A DNA stretch of 64,000 nucleotides from CAXBCP01 sp963977005 (GCA_963977005.1 CAXBMQ010000010.1:62001-126000), one strand, 5' to 3'. Counted from the stretch's first letter, positions 42,884-52,177 are shown. Numbers and translations: made by a program. The notes: generated from the sequence alone by a model not told the origin.

Positions 42884-43672
42884 ATGTCTTCTCTGTCCCA
42901 ATCCACTGAATCACCGGTCGAAGTCGCCCTTTCGGGCGTGACACGCCAGTTCGATGAAACGTTTGCCCTGCAGGACATTGGTTTCTCCGTTGCCGATGGC
43001 GAATCCGTGGTTCTGATCGGCCCCTCCGCATCCGGTAAAACCGTCACGCTGAAGACCATCGCCGGGCTCTTCCGCCCCGATTCCGGCAGCATACTGATTC
43101 GCGGCCAGGAAACCGTCGGGATCAGCGATCGGGACAGGTCTGAAATCGCCCGTATCGGTGTACTGTTTCAGCGATCCGCACTGTTCGACAGCATGACTGT
43201 CTGGGAAAACATCACTTTCCGGCTGCGCCAACACACCAGGCTCAGCAAAGCCGACGCCATCGAAGCGGCAGCCGAAAAACTGGCCGCCGTCGGCCTGGCA
43301 CGGGATACCGCGCTGCTCTACCCGGTCGAACTCTCGGGCGGGATGCAGAAACGTGTGGGCATCGCACGGGCTCTTGCAGACACGCCGGACATCCTGTTGC
43401 TCGATGAACCGACAGCCGGCCTCGATCCGATCATGACCAATGTGATCAACGATCTGATCCTCGAAAACGTCCATAGCCTGGGCGCTTCCGTTATTTCCAT
43501 CACCAGCAATCTCGACGGCGCACGACATATTGCCGACCGGATCGTGATGATGAACGAAGGCCGTGTTGTATGGAGCGGCCATCCGGACGAACTCGATCAG
43601 TCCGGTAATCCTTATGTCGATCAGTTCGTCCACAAAACGGCTGACGGACCGATTGCCGCCGGCCTGTCGTAA
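42884..43672 (+). CDS. ABC transporter ATP-binding protein, MlaF-like
   Basis: The 262-residue ATPase has Walker A GPSASGKT near 46, the Q-loop LFQRSALFD near 90, signature LSGGMQKR near 149 and Walker B DILLLDEPTAGLDP near 167. The sequence is of the MlaF/Ttg2A class that partners MlaE permeases in phospholipid or retrograde lipid transport, and the SALFDSMTVWENI segment supports this. No MlaE or MlaD gene is adjacent, so it may partner with proteins encoded elsewhere. It starts 28 bp after the PEP-CTERM-like gene and could be cotranscribed. Confidence 0.83.
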   Translation: MSSLSQSTESPVEVALSGVTRQFDETFALQDIGFSVADGESVVLIGPSASGKTVTLKTIAGLFRPDSGSILIRGQETVGISDRDRSEIARIGVLFQRSALFDSMTVWENITFRLRQHTRLSKADAIEAAAEKLAAVGLARDTALLYPVELSGGMQKRVGIARALADTPDILLLDEPTAGLDPIMTNVINDLILENVHSLGASVISITSNLDGARHIADRIVMMNEGRVVWSGHPDELDQSGNPYVDQFVHKTADGPIAAGLS

Positions 43673-43846
43673 TCGACGCCAAACTGGATCGACGCCATGC
43701 GGTTTGAGATCCGGCACAAGGCAAATGCGCGCATACAAATCATTAAAACGACAGGTTTTATTGCGGAAAGACTACTCAACCCATTATTACAATACTGACA
43801 CCACTATATTGAAATAAAAACACCTCTCCGATGAAATTGGGTGCGA

Positions 43847-43890
43847 ATCACTGGTACGATCAATTAGTGATATATTGCTCATCACTATTG
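43847..43890. promoter_or_regulatory. Cluster of AGTGAT/ATCACT inverted half-sites
   Basis: Three copies of a six-base motif alternate in orientation in an AT-rich gap: ATCACT at 43847, AGTGAT at 43866 and ATCACT at 43881. The last two form TAGTGAT-N9-ATCACTA (43865-43887), extendable to CAAT...ATTG at the outer ends with one bulge. The site lies 42-85 bp before the PAS gene start, in the region expected for its promoter, so it may be an operator. Binding protein unknown. Confidence 0.4.
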
Positions 43891-43931
43891 ATTATTATTC
43901 AGACAATGCATCGAAATCGGAATGAAGACAG

Positions 43932-44417
43932 ATGACCGACACCCCGCCGGTTGATCAGGGTGACGCACCTCTTGAGTTCGACTCGCCGATCCTCAGGGAG
44001 GGGTATGCGTATTGGTACGCCAAGATCCGGGATGGCGCCCTCCCGCGTCGGACGGATATCGATCCGGTCGAAATTTCCGGGCTGATGCCGCATGCCGTCC
44101 TGCTGGATGTCAAACGAGAGCCGGAATTCGATTTCAGATATCGCCTGATCGGCACCTATGTGTCTGAAAATCTGTACAAGGATCATACCGGATCCTGGTT
44201 TTCGGAAATCGATCATCAGAAGGCGCCGAGCCGGATTTGGCAGAATTGCCTGCATGTCGTGGAAAGCGGCGAAGCTTTCAAAGCGGATACGCCGTATGTC
44301 GGCCCGCACCAGGGCTACAGACAGGTGGAGGATATCATTCTGCCGCTTGCCGACGATGGGAAGACGGTCGATTGCCTGCTTGTTTTTGTCCACTACATGC
44401 GGCGCTCGGAATCCTGA
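43932..44417 (+). CDS. PAS-domain protein (PAS_5/PF07310 type)
   Basis: The 161-residue protein is essentially one PAS_5-type sensor domain common in Rhodospirillales, with landmarks YWYAKIRDGALPRRTDIDPVEI near 27, LLDVKREPEFDFRYRLIGTYVSE near 58 and RQVEDIILPLADDGKTVDCLL near the end. There is no attached kinase, GGDEF or DNA-binding domain, so it probably senses a small molecule or redox state and acts through a partner. It follows an AT-rich stretch of about 190 bp and precedes the TRAP permease genes by 102 bp. Confidence 0.8.
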   Translation: MTDTPPVDQGDAPLEFDSPILREGYAYWYAKIRDGALPRRTDIDPVEISGLMPHAVLLDVKREPEFDFRYRLIGTYVSENLYKDHTGSWFSEIDHQKAPSRIWQNCLHVVESGEAFKADTPYVGPHQGYRQVEDIILPLADDGKTVDCLLVFVHYMRRSES

Positions 44418-44519
44418 CCGGGACACCCCCACGCCATACCGTGCAGTATTGTTTCGATGCAGTTTGGCCACTAAGCTGAATCCCAAGCAGAGACAATCTG
44501 CAATTAGCGGGGAAGCACG

Positions 44520-45032
44520 GTGCAGTTACTATCGACAATCCACATATGGCTCATTAACGCCCTTAAATTTATCTCGAGCATTATCGTGCTTGCGATATTC
44601 GTCCTTATCACGCTGGACGTCCTGCTGCCTCTGGTAGGCGTTCAGCCGTGGGATGGAACCCTCGGCGTCGTTGAATACGGCCTTTTATGGTTCACCGTCC
44701 TGGCGGCACCCTGGCTGGCGCGCATCAAGGGGCATGTTTTCATCGATGCCGTTGCCGAAATGTTGCCGCCGGGCGCCAAAAAGGTAACGTCCAAGATCGC
44801 TTATCTTGTCGCGATCACGGGGTCGCTGATGCTTGCGTATTTCTCATGGCTCCTAGTGGTGGAGTCGTTCGTGGATGAGAATATCGACGAGCGTAGTATC
44901 GAGCTGATGCTCTGGTGGCTATACGCTCCCATGCCCGTCTGTTTCGTCCTTGTCGCGATCGAATTCCTCCGGTTCCTGGTTGGCATCGACGATATGTACG
45001 GCAGCCGAACAGACGTGAAAGAGGGGATGTAG
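44520..45032 (+). CDS. dctQ: TRAP transporter small permease (DctQ family)
   Basis: GTG 44520 after GGGGAA starts a 170-residue protein with four transmembrane helices: INALKFISSIIVLAIFVLITLDVLL, the WFTVLAAPWLARIKGHVFID region with the family's R-x-x-x-H motif, and two later helices. It forms the small subunit of a TRAP carboxylate importer with the large permease, whose gene begins 2 bp later. The substrate cannot be deduced, but TRAP systems import dicarboxylates, sialic acids, ectoine or aromatic acids. Confidence 0.88.
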   Translation: MQLLSTIHIWLINALKFISSIIVLAIFVLITLDVLLPLVGVQPWDGTLGVVEYGLLWFTVLAAPWLARIKGHVFIDAVAEMLPPGAKKVTSKIAYLVAITGSLMLAYFSWLLVVESFVDENIDERSIELMLWWLYAPMPVCFVLVAIEFLRFLVGIDDMYGSRTDVKEGM

Positions 45033-45034
45033 GC

Positions 45035-46348
45035 ATGGAGTGGTATTGGGCTTTCGCCTTCCTTCTTGGTTGGGTCATCTGCTTTATGGCGCTGGGCGTG
45101 CCCGTCGCCTTCGCCTTCATCGCAACGAATTTCATCGCCGTGTACACCTTCACGGATTTCGATGCCAACGCGCTTATCCAGGTTGCGGATAACTCGACCC
45201 AGCTCATATCCCGCTTCACCCTTGGGCCCGTGCCGATGTTTATCCTGATGGGGTCCCTGTTCTTCCACACGGGGCTGGCGCTGAAGGTTTTCGACGGGCT
45301 CGACGCCATCTTCGGCCGCCTGCCCGGCCGGCTTTGCTATCTCACGGTGGCCGGCGGCTCGATCTTCTCGACCCTCACGGGTTCATCCATGGCGAATACG
45401 GCGATGCTCGGATCCCTGATGGTGCCCGAGATGCGCCGCCGGGGCTACAGCAAGCAGATGTCCATGGGCCCCATTCTTGGGACGGGCGGACTTGCCATGA
45501 TCATCCCGCCCTCCGCACTGGGCGTGCTGCTGGCGGCGATTGCCGAAATCGATGTCGGCCGTTTGCTGGTGGCAGGGCTGCTGCCGGGGCTCACCCTCGC
45601 ACTCCTGTACGCTTCCATGATCACCTTCCAGCTGTGGCGCTATCCCGGCTCCGCACCAGCCTATGACGTCGAGCGAATGAGCATCGGAGCACGCCTAATG
45701 CTGGTCACGACGAATATTCTGCCGATGGGGCTCGTCGTCTTTATGGTCATCGGCTTCATCGTCCTCGGGATTGCGACACCGACGGAGGCCGCAGCCTGCG
45801 GCGTCCTCGGCGTCTTCATTGTCGCGATCGGATTCAGGGCACTGAGCGTTCGCGCGGTATCGACCTCCCTGGAGGCAACCGTCAAAGTCGGCGCGATGGT
45901 CTTCCTGATCATCATGAACTCCACGGTCTTCAGTCAGATGCTTGCCTATTCCGGCGCGAGCAAGGGGCTGATCGAATGGGTGACGAGCTACGAGCTGCAC
46001 AGGTTCGCCATCCTGTTCATGATGTTCTGCGTTCTCATCCTGCTCGGCATGTTCATGGATGCGACATCGATGATGCTGATCACGGTGCCGATCTTCTTCC
46101 CGCTTGCCGGCGCAATGGGCTTCGACCTGGTCTGGTATGGCCTGTTCGTGCTGATCACGATCGAGATGGCGGGCACCACGCCGCCCTTTGGGCTATTGCT
46201 ATACGTCATGCTCGGGGTGGCGCCCAAGGGAACAACGCTGATCGACGTCGCCAGGGCCGCTTTCCCGTTCCTGGTCTGCGACGCAATCCTGATCCTGATA
46301 CTGGTTGCATGGCCGAACCTGGCGCTGTGGCTGCCGAGCCTGATGTAG
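45035..46348 (+). CDS. dctM: TRAP transporter large permease (DctM family)
   Basis: The 437-residue, roughly 12-helix membrane protein carries the DctM features GSLFFHTGLALKVFDGLDAIFGRLPGRL, GSSMANTAMLGSLMVPEMRRRGY and IPPSALGVLLAAIAEIDVGRLLVAGLLPG. It is the ion-coupled translocating subunit, taking substrate from the periplasmic DctP protein in exchange for a sodium gradient. It is cotranscribed with dctQ and ends at a strong bidirectional terminator. The receptor gene is convergent rather than in the same operon, which is less common. Confidence 0.92.
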   Translation: MEWYWAFAFLLGWVICFMALGVPVAFAFIATNFIAVYTFTDFDANALIQVADNSTQLISRFTLGPVPMFILMGSLFFHTGLALKVFDGLDAIFGRLPGRLCYLTVAGGSIFSTLTGSSMANTAMLGSLMVPEMRRRGYSKQMSMGPILGTGGLAMIIPPSALGVLLAAIAEIDVGRLLVAGLLPGLTLALLYASMITFQLWRYPGSAPAYDVERMSIGARLMLVTTNILPMGLVVFMVIGFIVLGIATPTEAAACGVLGVFIVAIGFRALSVRAVSTSLEATVKVGAMVFLIIMNSTVFSQMLAYSGASKGLIEWVTSYELHRFAILFMMFCVLILLGMFMDATSMMLITVPIFFPLAGAMGFDLVWYGLFVLITIEMAGTTPPFGLLLYVMLGVAPKGTTLIDVARAAFPFLVCDAILILILVAWPNLALWLPSLM

Positions 46349-46376
46349 CGAAGTCAAATAGACTGAAGACACAAAA

Positions 46377-46403
46377 AAGGCGCCGCCCGGTGGGCGGCGC
46401 CTT
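46377..46403. terminator. Bidirectional rho-independent terminator
   Basis: AAGGCGCCGCCC (46377-46388) and its exact complement (46392-46403) with a 3-base loop (GGT) form a 12-bp hairpin. It is preceded by a run of A and followed by a T-rich stretch, so it works in both directions. It sits between the convergent dctM and TRAP receptor genes. Confidence 0.9.
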
Positions 46404-46425
46404 GTCGTTTCGGTGACTGAAAAGA

Positions 46426-47436
46426 TCAGCTGCCGGATTTGAGCATCTTCGATTTCAGCAGTTCGAAATCGACGCTGTATTTGCGTTTGGCCGCATCGGC
46501 CCAGTTGGCTTTCAGGATTGTCGCCGTGAATGCCTTTCCGTATTCGCCGGGCACGTCCCAGCGCTGCACACCGTCAGCCATGATCTTCGCATTGTCGATT
46601 GCGATCAGTTCCTTGATCACGCGACCGCTTTCGTTTTCATAATGCAGGCCGGCCGCGAGGATCTGATCCTGAGCCTTCTTGCTCAGCTTGTCGAAACGAT
46701 CCTTGTTCATGGTCAGAAATGTTGTCGACCGGAAGAAAGCCGGACCAACCTTGAACTTGATGTATTTCTGCCAGCCACGGAAGGCGACGCCGCCTTCCGG
46801 CCAGGCCAGCCCGTCAACGACGCCACGCTCCAGCGCAGTGTATACTTCGGACGGCGAAATGTTCTTGGTCGTCGCGCCCATTGCCTTCAGGAACGGCGTG
46901 TAGAGCGGCGTGGTGCGCATTTTAACGCCGTTGAGATCAAGACCGGTTGTCTTGCTCAGCTTCGGCTTTTCTTTCATCCAGAGATAGAACTGGTTGTCAT
47001 TGTACCAGTTCGCCCAGCCGAGGATGACACCGTTGAGCTTCTCCGCCCAGACCTTGTTCATCAGGTCATAGCCGCCATTCGCCCGCCATTCCTGAGGCGT
47101 CATGTTGGAAATACCCGTCAGGCGCGCTTCCGGCACCAGGTTGGCGTAATAGGTCGTCGGCGACATGATGATATCGATCAGGCCGCGCTTCATCGCAGCG
47201 CCCTGCTTGCGGTTCGGGGTCACTTCCGGTCCGCCGATATAGTTCAGTTTAACAAGGCTCTCGTCCTTTGCCATTTCTTTCGAGAATGTGGCAAACATCG
47301 CCTTGCTCTGGTCATGCTTCTGCCCCATTGCGGTCGACAGCTTCAGTTCTTCGGCCGCCTGTGCGGGCAGCGTTACTGCCGTCATGGCCGCGACCGCAAC
47401 ACCTGCTGCAGTCAGTTTTCCCATCGTGATCTTCAT
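46426..47436 (-). CDS. dctP: TRAP transporter substrate-binding protein (DctP family)
   Basis: The 336-residue protein starts at ATG 47436 (GGAGG upstream) with a signal peptide (KLTAAGVAVAAMTAVTLPAQA) and a mature start AEELKLSTAMGQKHDQSKAMFATF. Central landmarks are NGVKMRTTPLYTPFLKAMGATTKNISPSEVYTALERGVVDGL, which holds the conserved Arg that binds the substrate carboxylate. It is a periplasmic receptor for a carboxylic acid and is the probable partner of DctQM, even though it is encoded on the opposite strand and shares only the terminator. Ligand unknown. Confidence 0.9.
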   Translation of the reverse strand: MKITMGKLTAAGVAVAAMTAVTLPAQAAEELKLSTAMGQKHDQSKAMFATFSKEMAKDESLVKLNYIGGPEVTPNRKQGAAMKRGLIDIIMSPTTYYANLVPEARLTGISNMTPQEWRANGGYDLMNKVWAEKLNGVILGWANWYNDNQFYLWMKEKPKLSKTTGLDLNGVKMRTTPLYTPFLKAMGATTKNISPSEVYTALERGVVDGLAWPEGGVAFRGWQKYIKFKVGPAFFRSTTFLTMNKDRFDKLSKKAQDQILAAGLHYENESGRVIKELIAIDNAKIMADGVQRWDVPGEYGKAFTATILKANWADAAKRKYSVDFELLKSKMLKSGS

Positions 47437-47605
47437 TTACTCGTCCTCCCAGGACATGGTTCGATTCTGGATATGAAAGGGGCGCGTTTTTCGCCCCTCC
47501 CCGTTACGGATTCTTCCGTACGCCCCTCTACCTTAGCAGTCCCGCAAATCGACCGGAACCCATTTGCTTAGGTAACGAAGTACCGTACTCTAACCGCCAA
47601 ATCTT

Positions 47606-48883
47606 GTGCCGAAAGCCCCCGAATTGCCTGAAACATCTACGCAGAGTACCGAGGATTCCGCTTCCCCGAGAGGCTGGCTTGTTGTCGCCGCGCTCTTCCT
47701 GATGCTGAGCATCATCATCACCGCCCGGAACAGCATGGGGCTGATGATGCCGTTCTGGAAAGACGATATGGGCTGGTCGTACAAGTTCGTCTCGACGGCA
47801 AGCGCCGCGATGCTGATTACGATGGCGGTCATCGCCCCCGTTGTCGGGTCCGTCATAGACCGGCTTGGCTCCCGGATGATCTATGCCACCGGCATGACCG
47901 TCATCGGGACCGTTTTCATCCTGTGCTCGTTTATGACCAAACCCTGGCAGCTTATCGCCCTGTTCAGCATCGTCGGCGGCGCCGCTTTCGCCGCGATGGC
48001 GCCGTCGCTGGTGTCCACCACGATCGCCCAGCATTTCACGGGCCGGATCGGGCTTGCGACCAGCATCGCGACATCAGGCAGCACGGGCGGCCAGTTCGCC
48101 CTGATGCCGCTTCTGGCATTCCTGGTGACGCTGACGTCCTGGCGTCAGAGCTATTTCATGCTCGGCATTGCCGTTCTTGCGATGGCCGTCGTGGTGTTCC
48201 TCCTCATCGGCCGGGAAACCCCGCGGCCGCGCCCGGCAAAAGGATCGCCGGGCGCATCGACGATGCTCGGCACCCTCGGGGCTCTGTTCAGGCTGAGGAC
48301 GTTCTGGTTGCTGGGCAGCAGTTTCTTCATCTGCGGGTTCACCACGGCGGGCGTGATCAAGGTGCACCTGATCCCGTACGCCGTCAGCTGCGGTTTTCCG
48401 CCGGTACAGAGCGCGACCGCCTATGGCGTGCTGTCGCTGTTCAGCCTGATCGGCATGATATCCTACGGCTGGCTGTCGGACCGCTATCACCGCCCCACCC
48501 TGCTGGCGAGCTGTTACTTCGTGCGGGCGCTCACCTTCATCATGCTGATGTATATCGCGGGCAATACGCCCCTGCTCTTCATCTTTGCCGCCCTGTTCGG
48601 CATTTTCGATTACGCGACGTTTCCGATCGTCGCCAGCCTGGTTGCGACCCATATCGGTCGCAATGTGATGGGAATCACCATGGGGCTTATATTCGCGCTG
48701 CATTCCGTCGGCGGTGCGCTGGGATCGTTCATGGGCGGCTGGCTGTTCGAAGCCTTCGCCCGATATGACTGGGTGTGGATGGTCTCTGTGCTGCTCGCCT
48801 TCCTCGCCGCGTTCCTGAGCATCCTGATCAGGGAAAACCGGGAGCCGCAGACGCTGCGCACGGCGCAACCCGGCACGGCGTGA
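47606..48883 (+). CDS. MFS transporter, OFA/monocarboxylate-like
   Basis: The 425-residue protein begins at GTG 47606 and has about 12 hydrophobic helices. VGSVIDRLGSRMIYATG after helix 2 fits motif A, and the long central loop (ETPRPRPAKG) splits two six-helix halves. The TARNSMGLMMPFWKDDMGWS start and the final GGWLFEAFARYDWVW resemble the oxalate/formate and monocarboxylate branch of the superfamily. It is probably an importer of an organic acid, lying next to the TRAP genes. Divergent from dctP; a terminator follows. Confidence 0.85.
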   Translation: MPKAPELPETSTQSTEDSASPRGWLVVAALFLMLSIIITARNSMGLMMPFWKDDMGWSYKFVSTASAAMLITMAVIAPVVGSVIDRLGSRMIYATGMTVIGTVFILCSFMTKPWQLIALFSIVGGAAFAAMAPSLVSTTIAQHFTGRIGLATSIATSGSTGGQFALMPLLAFLVTLTSWRQSYFMLGIAVLAMAVVVFLLIGRETPRPRPAKGSPGASTMLGTLGALFRLRTFWLLGSSFFICGFTTAGVIKVHLIPYAVSCGFPPVQSATAYGVLSLFSLIGMISYGWLSDRYHRPTLLASCYFVRALTFIMLMYIAGNTPLLFIFAALFGIFDYATFPIVASLVATHIGRNVMGITMGLIFALHSVGGALGSFMGGWLFEAFARYDWVWMVSVLLAFLAAFLSILIRENREPQTLRTAQPGTA

Positions 48884-48902
48884 GCCACTGGCCCGCCACG
48901 TA

Positions 48903-48930
48903 AAAGGCCCGCCAAAAATGGCGGGCCTTT
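48903..48930. terminator. Rho-independent terminator
   Basis: AAAGGCCCGCC (48903-48913) pairs exactly with GGCGGGCCTTT (48920-48930) across loop AAAAAT. It ends the MFS gene on the plus strand and lies just after the tRNA-Pro 3' end on the minus strand, so it may terminate both. Confidence 0.88.
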
Positions 48931-48935
48931 CAACC

Positions 48936-49012
<77 letters not shown>

Positions 49013-49070
49013 GTACGTTCGAGTGCCGCAAACTACGCAGGGTTCGCCGACAACTCAAGCACGGATATCG

Positions 49071-49559
49071 TCAGATACCGACGTTTTTCAGGGTTGCCCG
49101 TATATCTTCCAGTTCGCCCAGAACCTGTCGCAGAGCGTCACGGTCGATCGATGGCGTATCCGACGTGCCAGGATCGGCGGCGGCCGAGCCCTGTGTGCCG
49201 TGGGGCGCGGCGGAATCTGCGGCCTGCGGTGTCTCCGACGGACCGGCCTGTTCGGACTGTTCGGCCAGGATCTGTTTGACCCCGCCCTCGCGCAGCAGCT
49301 TTTGCACGCCTTTGATGGTGTAGCCGTCGGTATACAGCAATTCGCGGATACCCCGCAGCAGGTCGATATCCTCGGGACGGTAATACCTTCTTCCGCCGCC
49401 CCGCTTCAGCGGTTTCACCTGGGCGAACTTGCTTTCCCAGAAACGCAGGACGTGCGCCGGGATATCGAGATCCGATGCGACTTCGCTGATGGTTCGGAAG
49501 GCCGCGGCCGATTTACCCTGACGGCGGCCTGTTTCCTTTGGATCGGCCGCTTCAGTCAT
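49071..49559 (-). CDS. MerR-family transcriptional regulator
   Basis: The 162-residue protein has an N-terminal MerR winged helix-turn-helix (FRTISEVASDLDIPAHVLRFWESKF near 21, then RRYYRPEDIDLLRGIRELLY), but no Cys ligands or long C-terminal effector domain. The C-terminal half is Pro/Ser/Ala-rich and low in complexity. In many alphaproteobacteria this gene follows ihfA, the arrangement found here (17-bp gap), suggesting cotranscription. Targets are unknown. Confidence 0.88.
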   Translation of the reverse strand: MTEAADPKETGRRQGKSAAAFRTISEVASDLDIPAHVLRFWESKFAQVKPLKRGGGRRYYRPEDIDLLRGIRELLYTDGYTIKGVQKLLREGGVKQILAEQSEQAGPSETPQAADSAAPHGTQGSAAADPGTSDTPSIDRDALRQVLGELEDIRATLKNVGI

Positions 49560-49576
49560 TTATCAGCCGCCATGTA

Positions 49577-49990
49577 TCAATTACCGGGCCGGTAAGGCGT
49601 TCCGCTGCCGATCGGCGGCGGTGTGTCCGTCGGTTGCTGCCGGGTGGCGTTATCGTCTGCGGCAGAGAATCCCTCACCGCTATCGTCCCGCTCTCCGGCT
49701 TCACCGTTGATGCGGTTCTTGAGCACGTTCGACGCGCGGAACACAAGCACCTTCCGCGGGAGAATAGGCACCTCTTCGCCGGTCTTCGGATTACGACCGA
49801 CACGCTGGCCCTTCTGGCGGACGGAAAAACTTCCGAAGGATGATATTTTGACAGTTTCACCACGGGTGAGTGTGTCCGCAATTTCCGAAAGAACGGATTC
49901 GACCAAATCCGCAGACTCGTTACGCGACAAGCCCACTTCCTGATATACGGCTTCGCTTAGGTCTGCTCTTGTGACCGTTTCATCGGTCAT
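49577..49990 (-). CDS. ihfA: Integration host factor, alpha subunit
   Basis: The 137-residue DNA-bending protein has the HU/IHF fold: TRADLSEAVYQEVGLSRNESADLVE at the start and VKISSFGSFSVRQKGQRVGRNPKTGEEVPI containing the DNA-intercalating Arg-Asn-Pro loop. About 35 extra residues at the C-terminus (from GEAGERDDSGEG) are disordered-looking and longer than the usual 95-105 total. It acts in replication, recombination and gene control together with IhfB. Placement after fabH and before a merR gene is the alphaproteobacterial order. Confidence 0.92.
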   Translation of the reverse strand: MTDETVTRADLSEAVYQEVGLSRNESADLVESVLSEIADTLTRGETVKISSFGSFSVRQKGQRVGRNPKTGEEVPILPRKVLVFRASNVLKNRINGEAGERDDSGEGFSAADDNATRQQPTDTPPPIGSGTPYRPGN

Positions 49991-50122
49991 GGCATGCCCC
50001 CTGATTGTCCCTGCGACAGACGGTAGCCGCTGCGAAGAACGCCGTCAATATCAAAGGGATAGATGATTTCGCTCATACCGCGAACGGGTATCTGCAGCGC
50101 CTCCGGTCGCACCGGGAGCGCG

Positions 50123-51097
50123 TCACCAGCGAATAACGCTGGCGCCCCAGGTAAATCCGCCGCCCATCGCTTCCAGCACCACCACATCGCCGACGGTAAC
50201 ACGCCCGTCCCGCACGGCTTCCGTGAGTGCCAGCGGAATGGATGCGGCGGACGTATTGGCGTGGTGGTCGACGGTCATGACGATTTTGTCTTCGCTCATT
50301 TTGAGCTTCCGCGCCGTGGTCGAGATAATCCGCTGGTTCGCCTGATGCGGGACCAGCCAGTTGATATCCTCCGCGACGAGGCCGGCCGCGTCGAGTGCCT
50401 CGGAACAGACACTCGCCAGATTCCTGACGGCGTGCTTGAAAACTTCCGGCCCTTCCATGCGGAGAAACCCGACAGACTGCGTCGATGACGGGCCGCCATC
50501 GACATAAAGCAGATCGTGGTGCTGCCCGTCCGAATGCAGACAGTTCGACAGAATCCCCCTGTCCGCGCTGCTCCCGTCGCCTTCCCGGCCCTGAAGCACC
50601 ACCGCACCGGCGCCGTCGCCGAACAAGACGCAGGTCGACCGGTCTTCCCAGTCCAGGATGCGCGAAAACGTCTCTGCGCCGATAACCAGGACGTTCTCCG
50701 CCTGACCGAGCCGAATGAAATTGTCCGCGACATTCATGGCGTAGACGAAACCCGAACACACCGCCTGAACGTCGAAGGCAGCCCCGCGGGTCATGCCGAG
50801 CGCAGCCTGAATCGCCGTTGCGGTCGACGGAAAGGTTTCGTCCGGCGTCGCGGTGGCCAGCACGATCATGTCCAGATCGGCGGCGCCGAGACCGGCATCC
50901 TGCAGCGCGTCTAGCGATGCCGCCAGTGCAAGGTCGGATGTTTTCTGACCTTCAGCGGCGATGTGGCGGGAATGTATGCCCGTGCGCTGCACGATCCATT
51001 CGTGAGATGTGTCGACCTTCTCGGCAAGCTCGTCATTGGTGACGATGCGCTCGGGCAGGTAGGAGCCGCAGCCGGCGACGACGGATCTGCGCACCAT
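50123..51097 (-). CDS. fabH: Beta-ketoacyl-ACP synthase III
   Basis: The 324-residue enzyme starts fatty acid synthesis by condensing acetyl-CoA with malonyl-ACP. The Cys-His-Asn triad is visible: VQAVCSGFVYAM (Cys near 112), PHQANQRI (His near 251) and DHHANTSAASIPLAL (Asn near 281). The glycine-rich GDGAGAVVL is also present. ATG 51097 shares its A with the plsX stop (TGATG), so the two genes are translationally coupled. All family features are intact. Confidence 0.95.
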   Translation of the reverse strand: MVRRSVVAGCGSYLPERIVTNDELAEKVDTSHEWIVQRTGIHSRHIAAEGQKTSDLALAASLDALQDAGLGAADLDMIVLATATPDETFPSTATAIQAALGMTRGAAFDVQAVCSGFVYAMNVADNFIRLGQAENVLVIGAETFSRILDWEDRSTCVLFGDGAGAVVLQGREGDGSSADRGILSNCLHSDGQHHDLLYVDGGPSSTQSVGFLRMEGPEVFKHAVRNLASVCSEALDAAGLVAEDINWLVPHQANQRIISTTARKLKMSEDKIVMTVDHHANTSAASIPLALTEAVRDGRVTVGDVVVLEAMGGGFTWGASVIRW

Positions 51098-52146
51098 CAG
51101 GAAGCCGCAGCCTCCACCGGCCCCTGATCCAGTTCGCCGAACGCCTCGAGGCCCTCTGTGATCTTCTGGTTGAAACCGTTTGCGGCCATATCGACTGCGA
51201 CACCTATTGCGTTTGCAAAACCGAAGGCATCGGTGCCTCCGTGACTTTTCACGGCGATTCCGTTCAGACCGAGAAAGACCGCGCCATTGTAACGCCGCGG
51301 GTCGATTCGGTCCCGCATCTTGCGCAGGCCGCGCCGGGCAAAAACATACCCGAGTCGGGCGGACATCGAACTCCGGAATGCATCGCCCAGGAATTCCTTG
51401 ATCAGCCGGGCGGTTCCCTCTGTTGCCTTCAGGGCGATATTGCCGGTGAAACCGTCCGACACGACGACATCGGTCGTCCCCGCTGCGATGTCGTCGCCTT
51501 CGACGAATCCGTGAAAGCTGAAAGTTCCGGTCATCTGGCGGAGATACGCTGCCGCCTGCTGGATTTCCGCATGCCCCTTCATCTCTTCGGAGCCGACATT
51601 CAACAGGCCGCAGGTTGGATTGACGTTTCCGAGGACGGTCCGTGCAAAGACATTGCCCATAATGGCGAACTGCACCAGGTTCTTGGCATCGCACTCGACG
51701 TTGGCGCCAAGGTCGAGCATGACGCTCTCGCCGCGGATTGTCGGAAATATGGCGGCAATGGCGGGGCGGTGAATACCCGGCAGGGTGCGCAGGGACAATT
51801 TGGCCATCGCCATCAGCGCACCGGTATTGCCGGCGGACACGACACCTTCCGCGGCGCCGTCGCGGACGGCATCGATAGCCAGCTGCATGCTCGACTGGCG
51901 TCCTTTGCGGATCGCCACGGACACCGTCATATCGCTACTGATGACATCATCGGTATGCAGAATCTCGGTGATTTCACGCAGCCGTTTCCGCCGCTTGATC
52001 AACGGCAGAATGCGGGCTTCGTCGCCGAACATCCGAAACCGGATATTAGGGAACCTGCGGCGCGCAAGATCCGCGCCCTTAACGACGATTGCAGGGGCGT
52101 TGTCACCGCCCATCGCATCGAGAGCGATCGTGAAAGACGCGCTCAC
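51097..52146 (-). CDS. plsX: Phosphate acyltransferase PlsX
   Basis: The 349-residue enzyme makes acyl-phosphate from acyl-ACP for phospholipid synthesis. It starts at GTG 52146 with IALDAMGGDNAPAIVVKGA, the PlsX signature, and has GAVVSAGNTGALMAMAKLSLRTLPGI-like segments and HGGTDAFGFANAI near the end. It overlaps fabH by one base and lies 31 bp after rpmF, the conserved rpmF-plsX-fabH order. Confidence 0.95.
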   Translation of the reverse strand: MSASFTIALDAMGGDNAPAIVVKGADLARRRFPNIRFRMFGDEARILPLIKRRKRLREITEILHTDDVISSDMTVSVAIRKGRQSSMQLAIDAVRDGAAEGVVSAGNTGALMAMAKLSLRTLPGIHRPAIAAIFPTIRGESVMLDLGANVECDAKNLVQFAIMGNVFARTVLGNVNPTCGLLNVGSEEMKGHAEIQQAAAYLRQMTGTFSFHGFVEGDDIAAGTTDVVVSDGFTGNIALKATEGTARLIKEFLGDAFRSSMSARLGYVFARRGLRKMRDRIDPRRYNGAVFLGLNGIAVKSHGGTDAFGFANAIGVAVDMAANGFNQKITEGLEAFGELDQGPVEAAAS

Positions 52147-52177
52147 TGTCGGTTCCTATCCTGGCAAAAAGCGGTCG

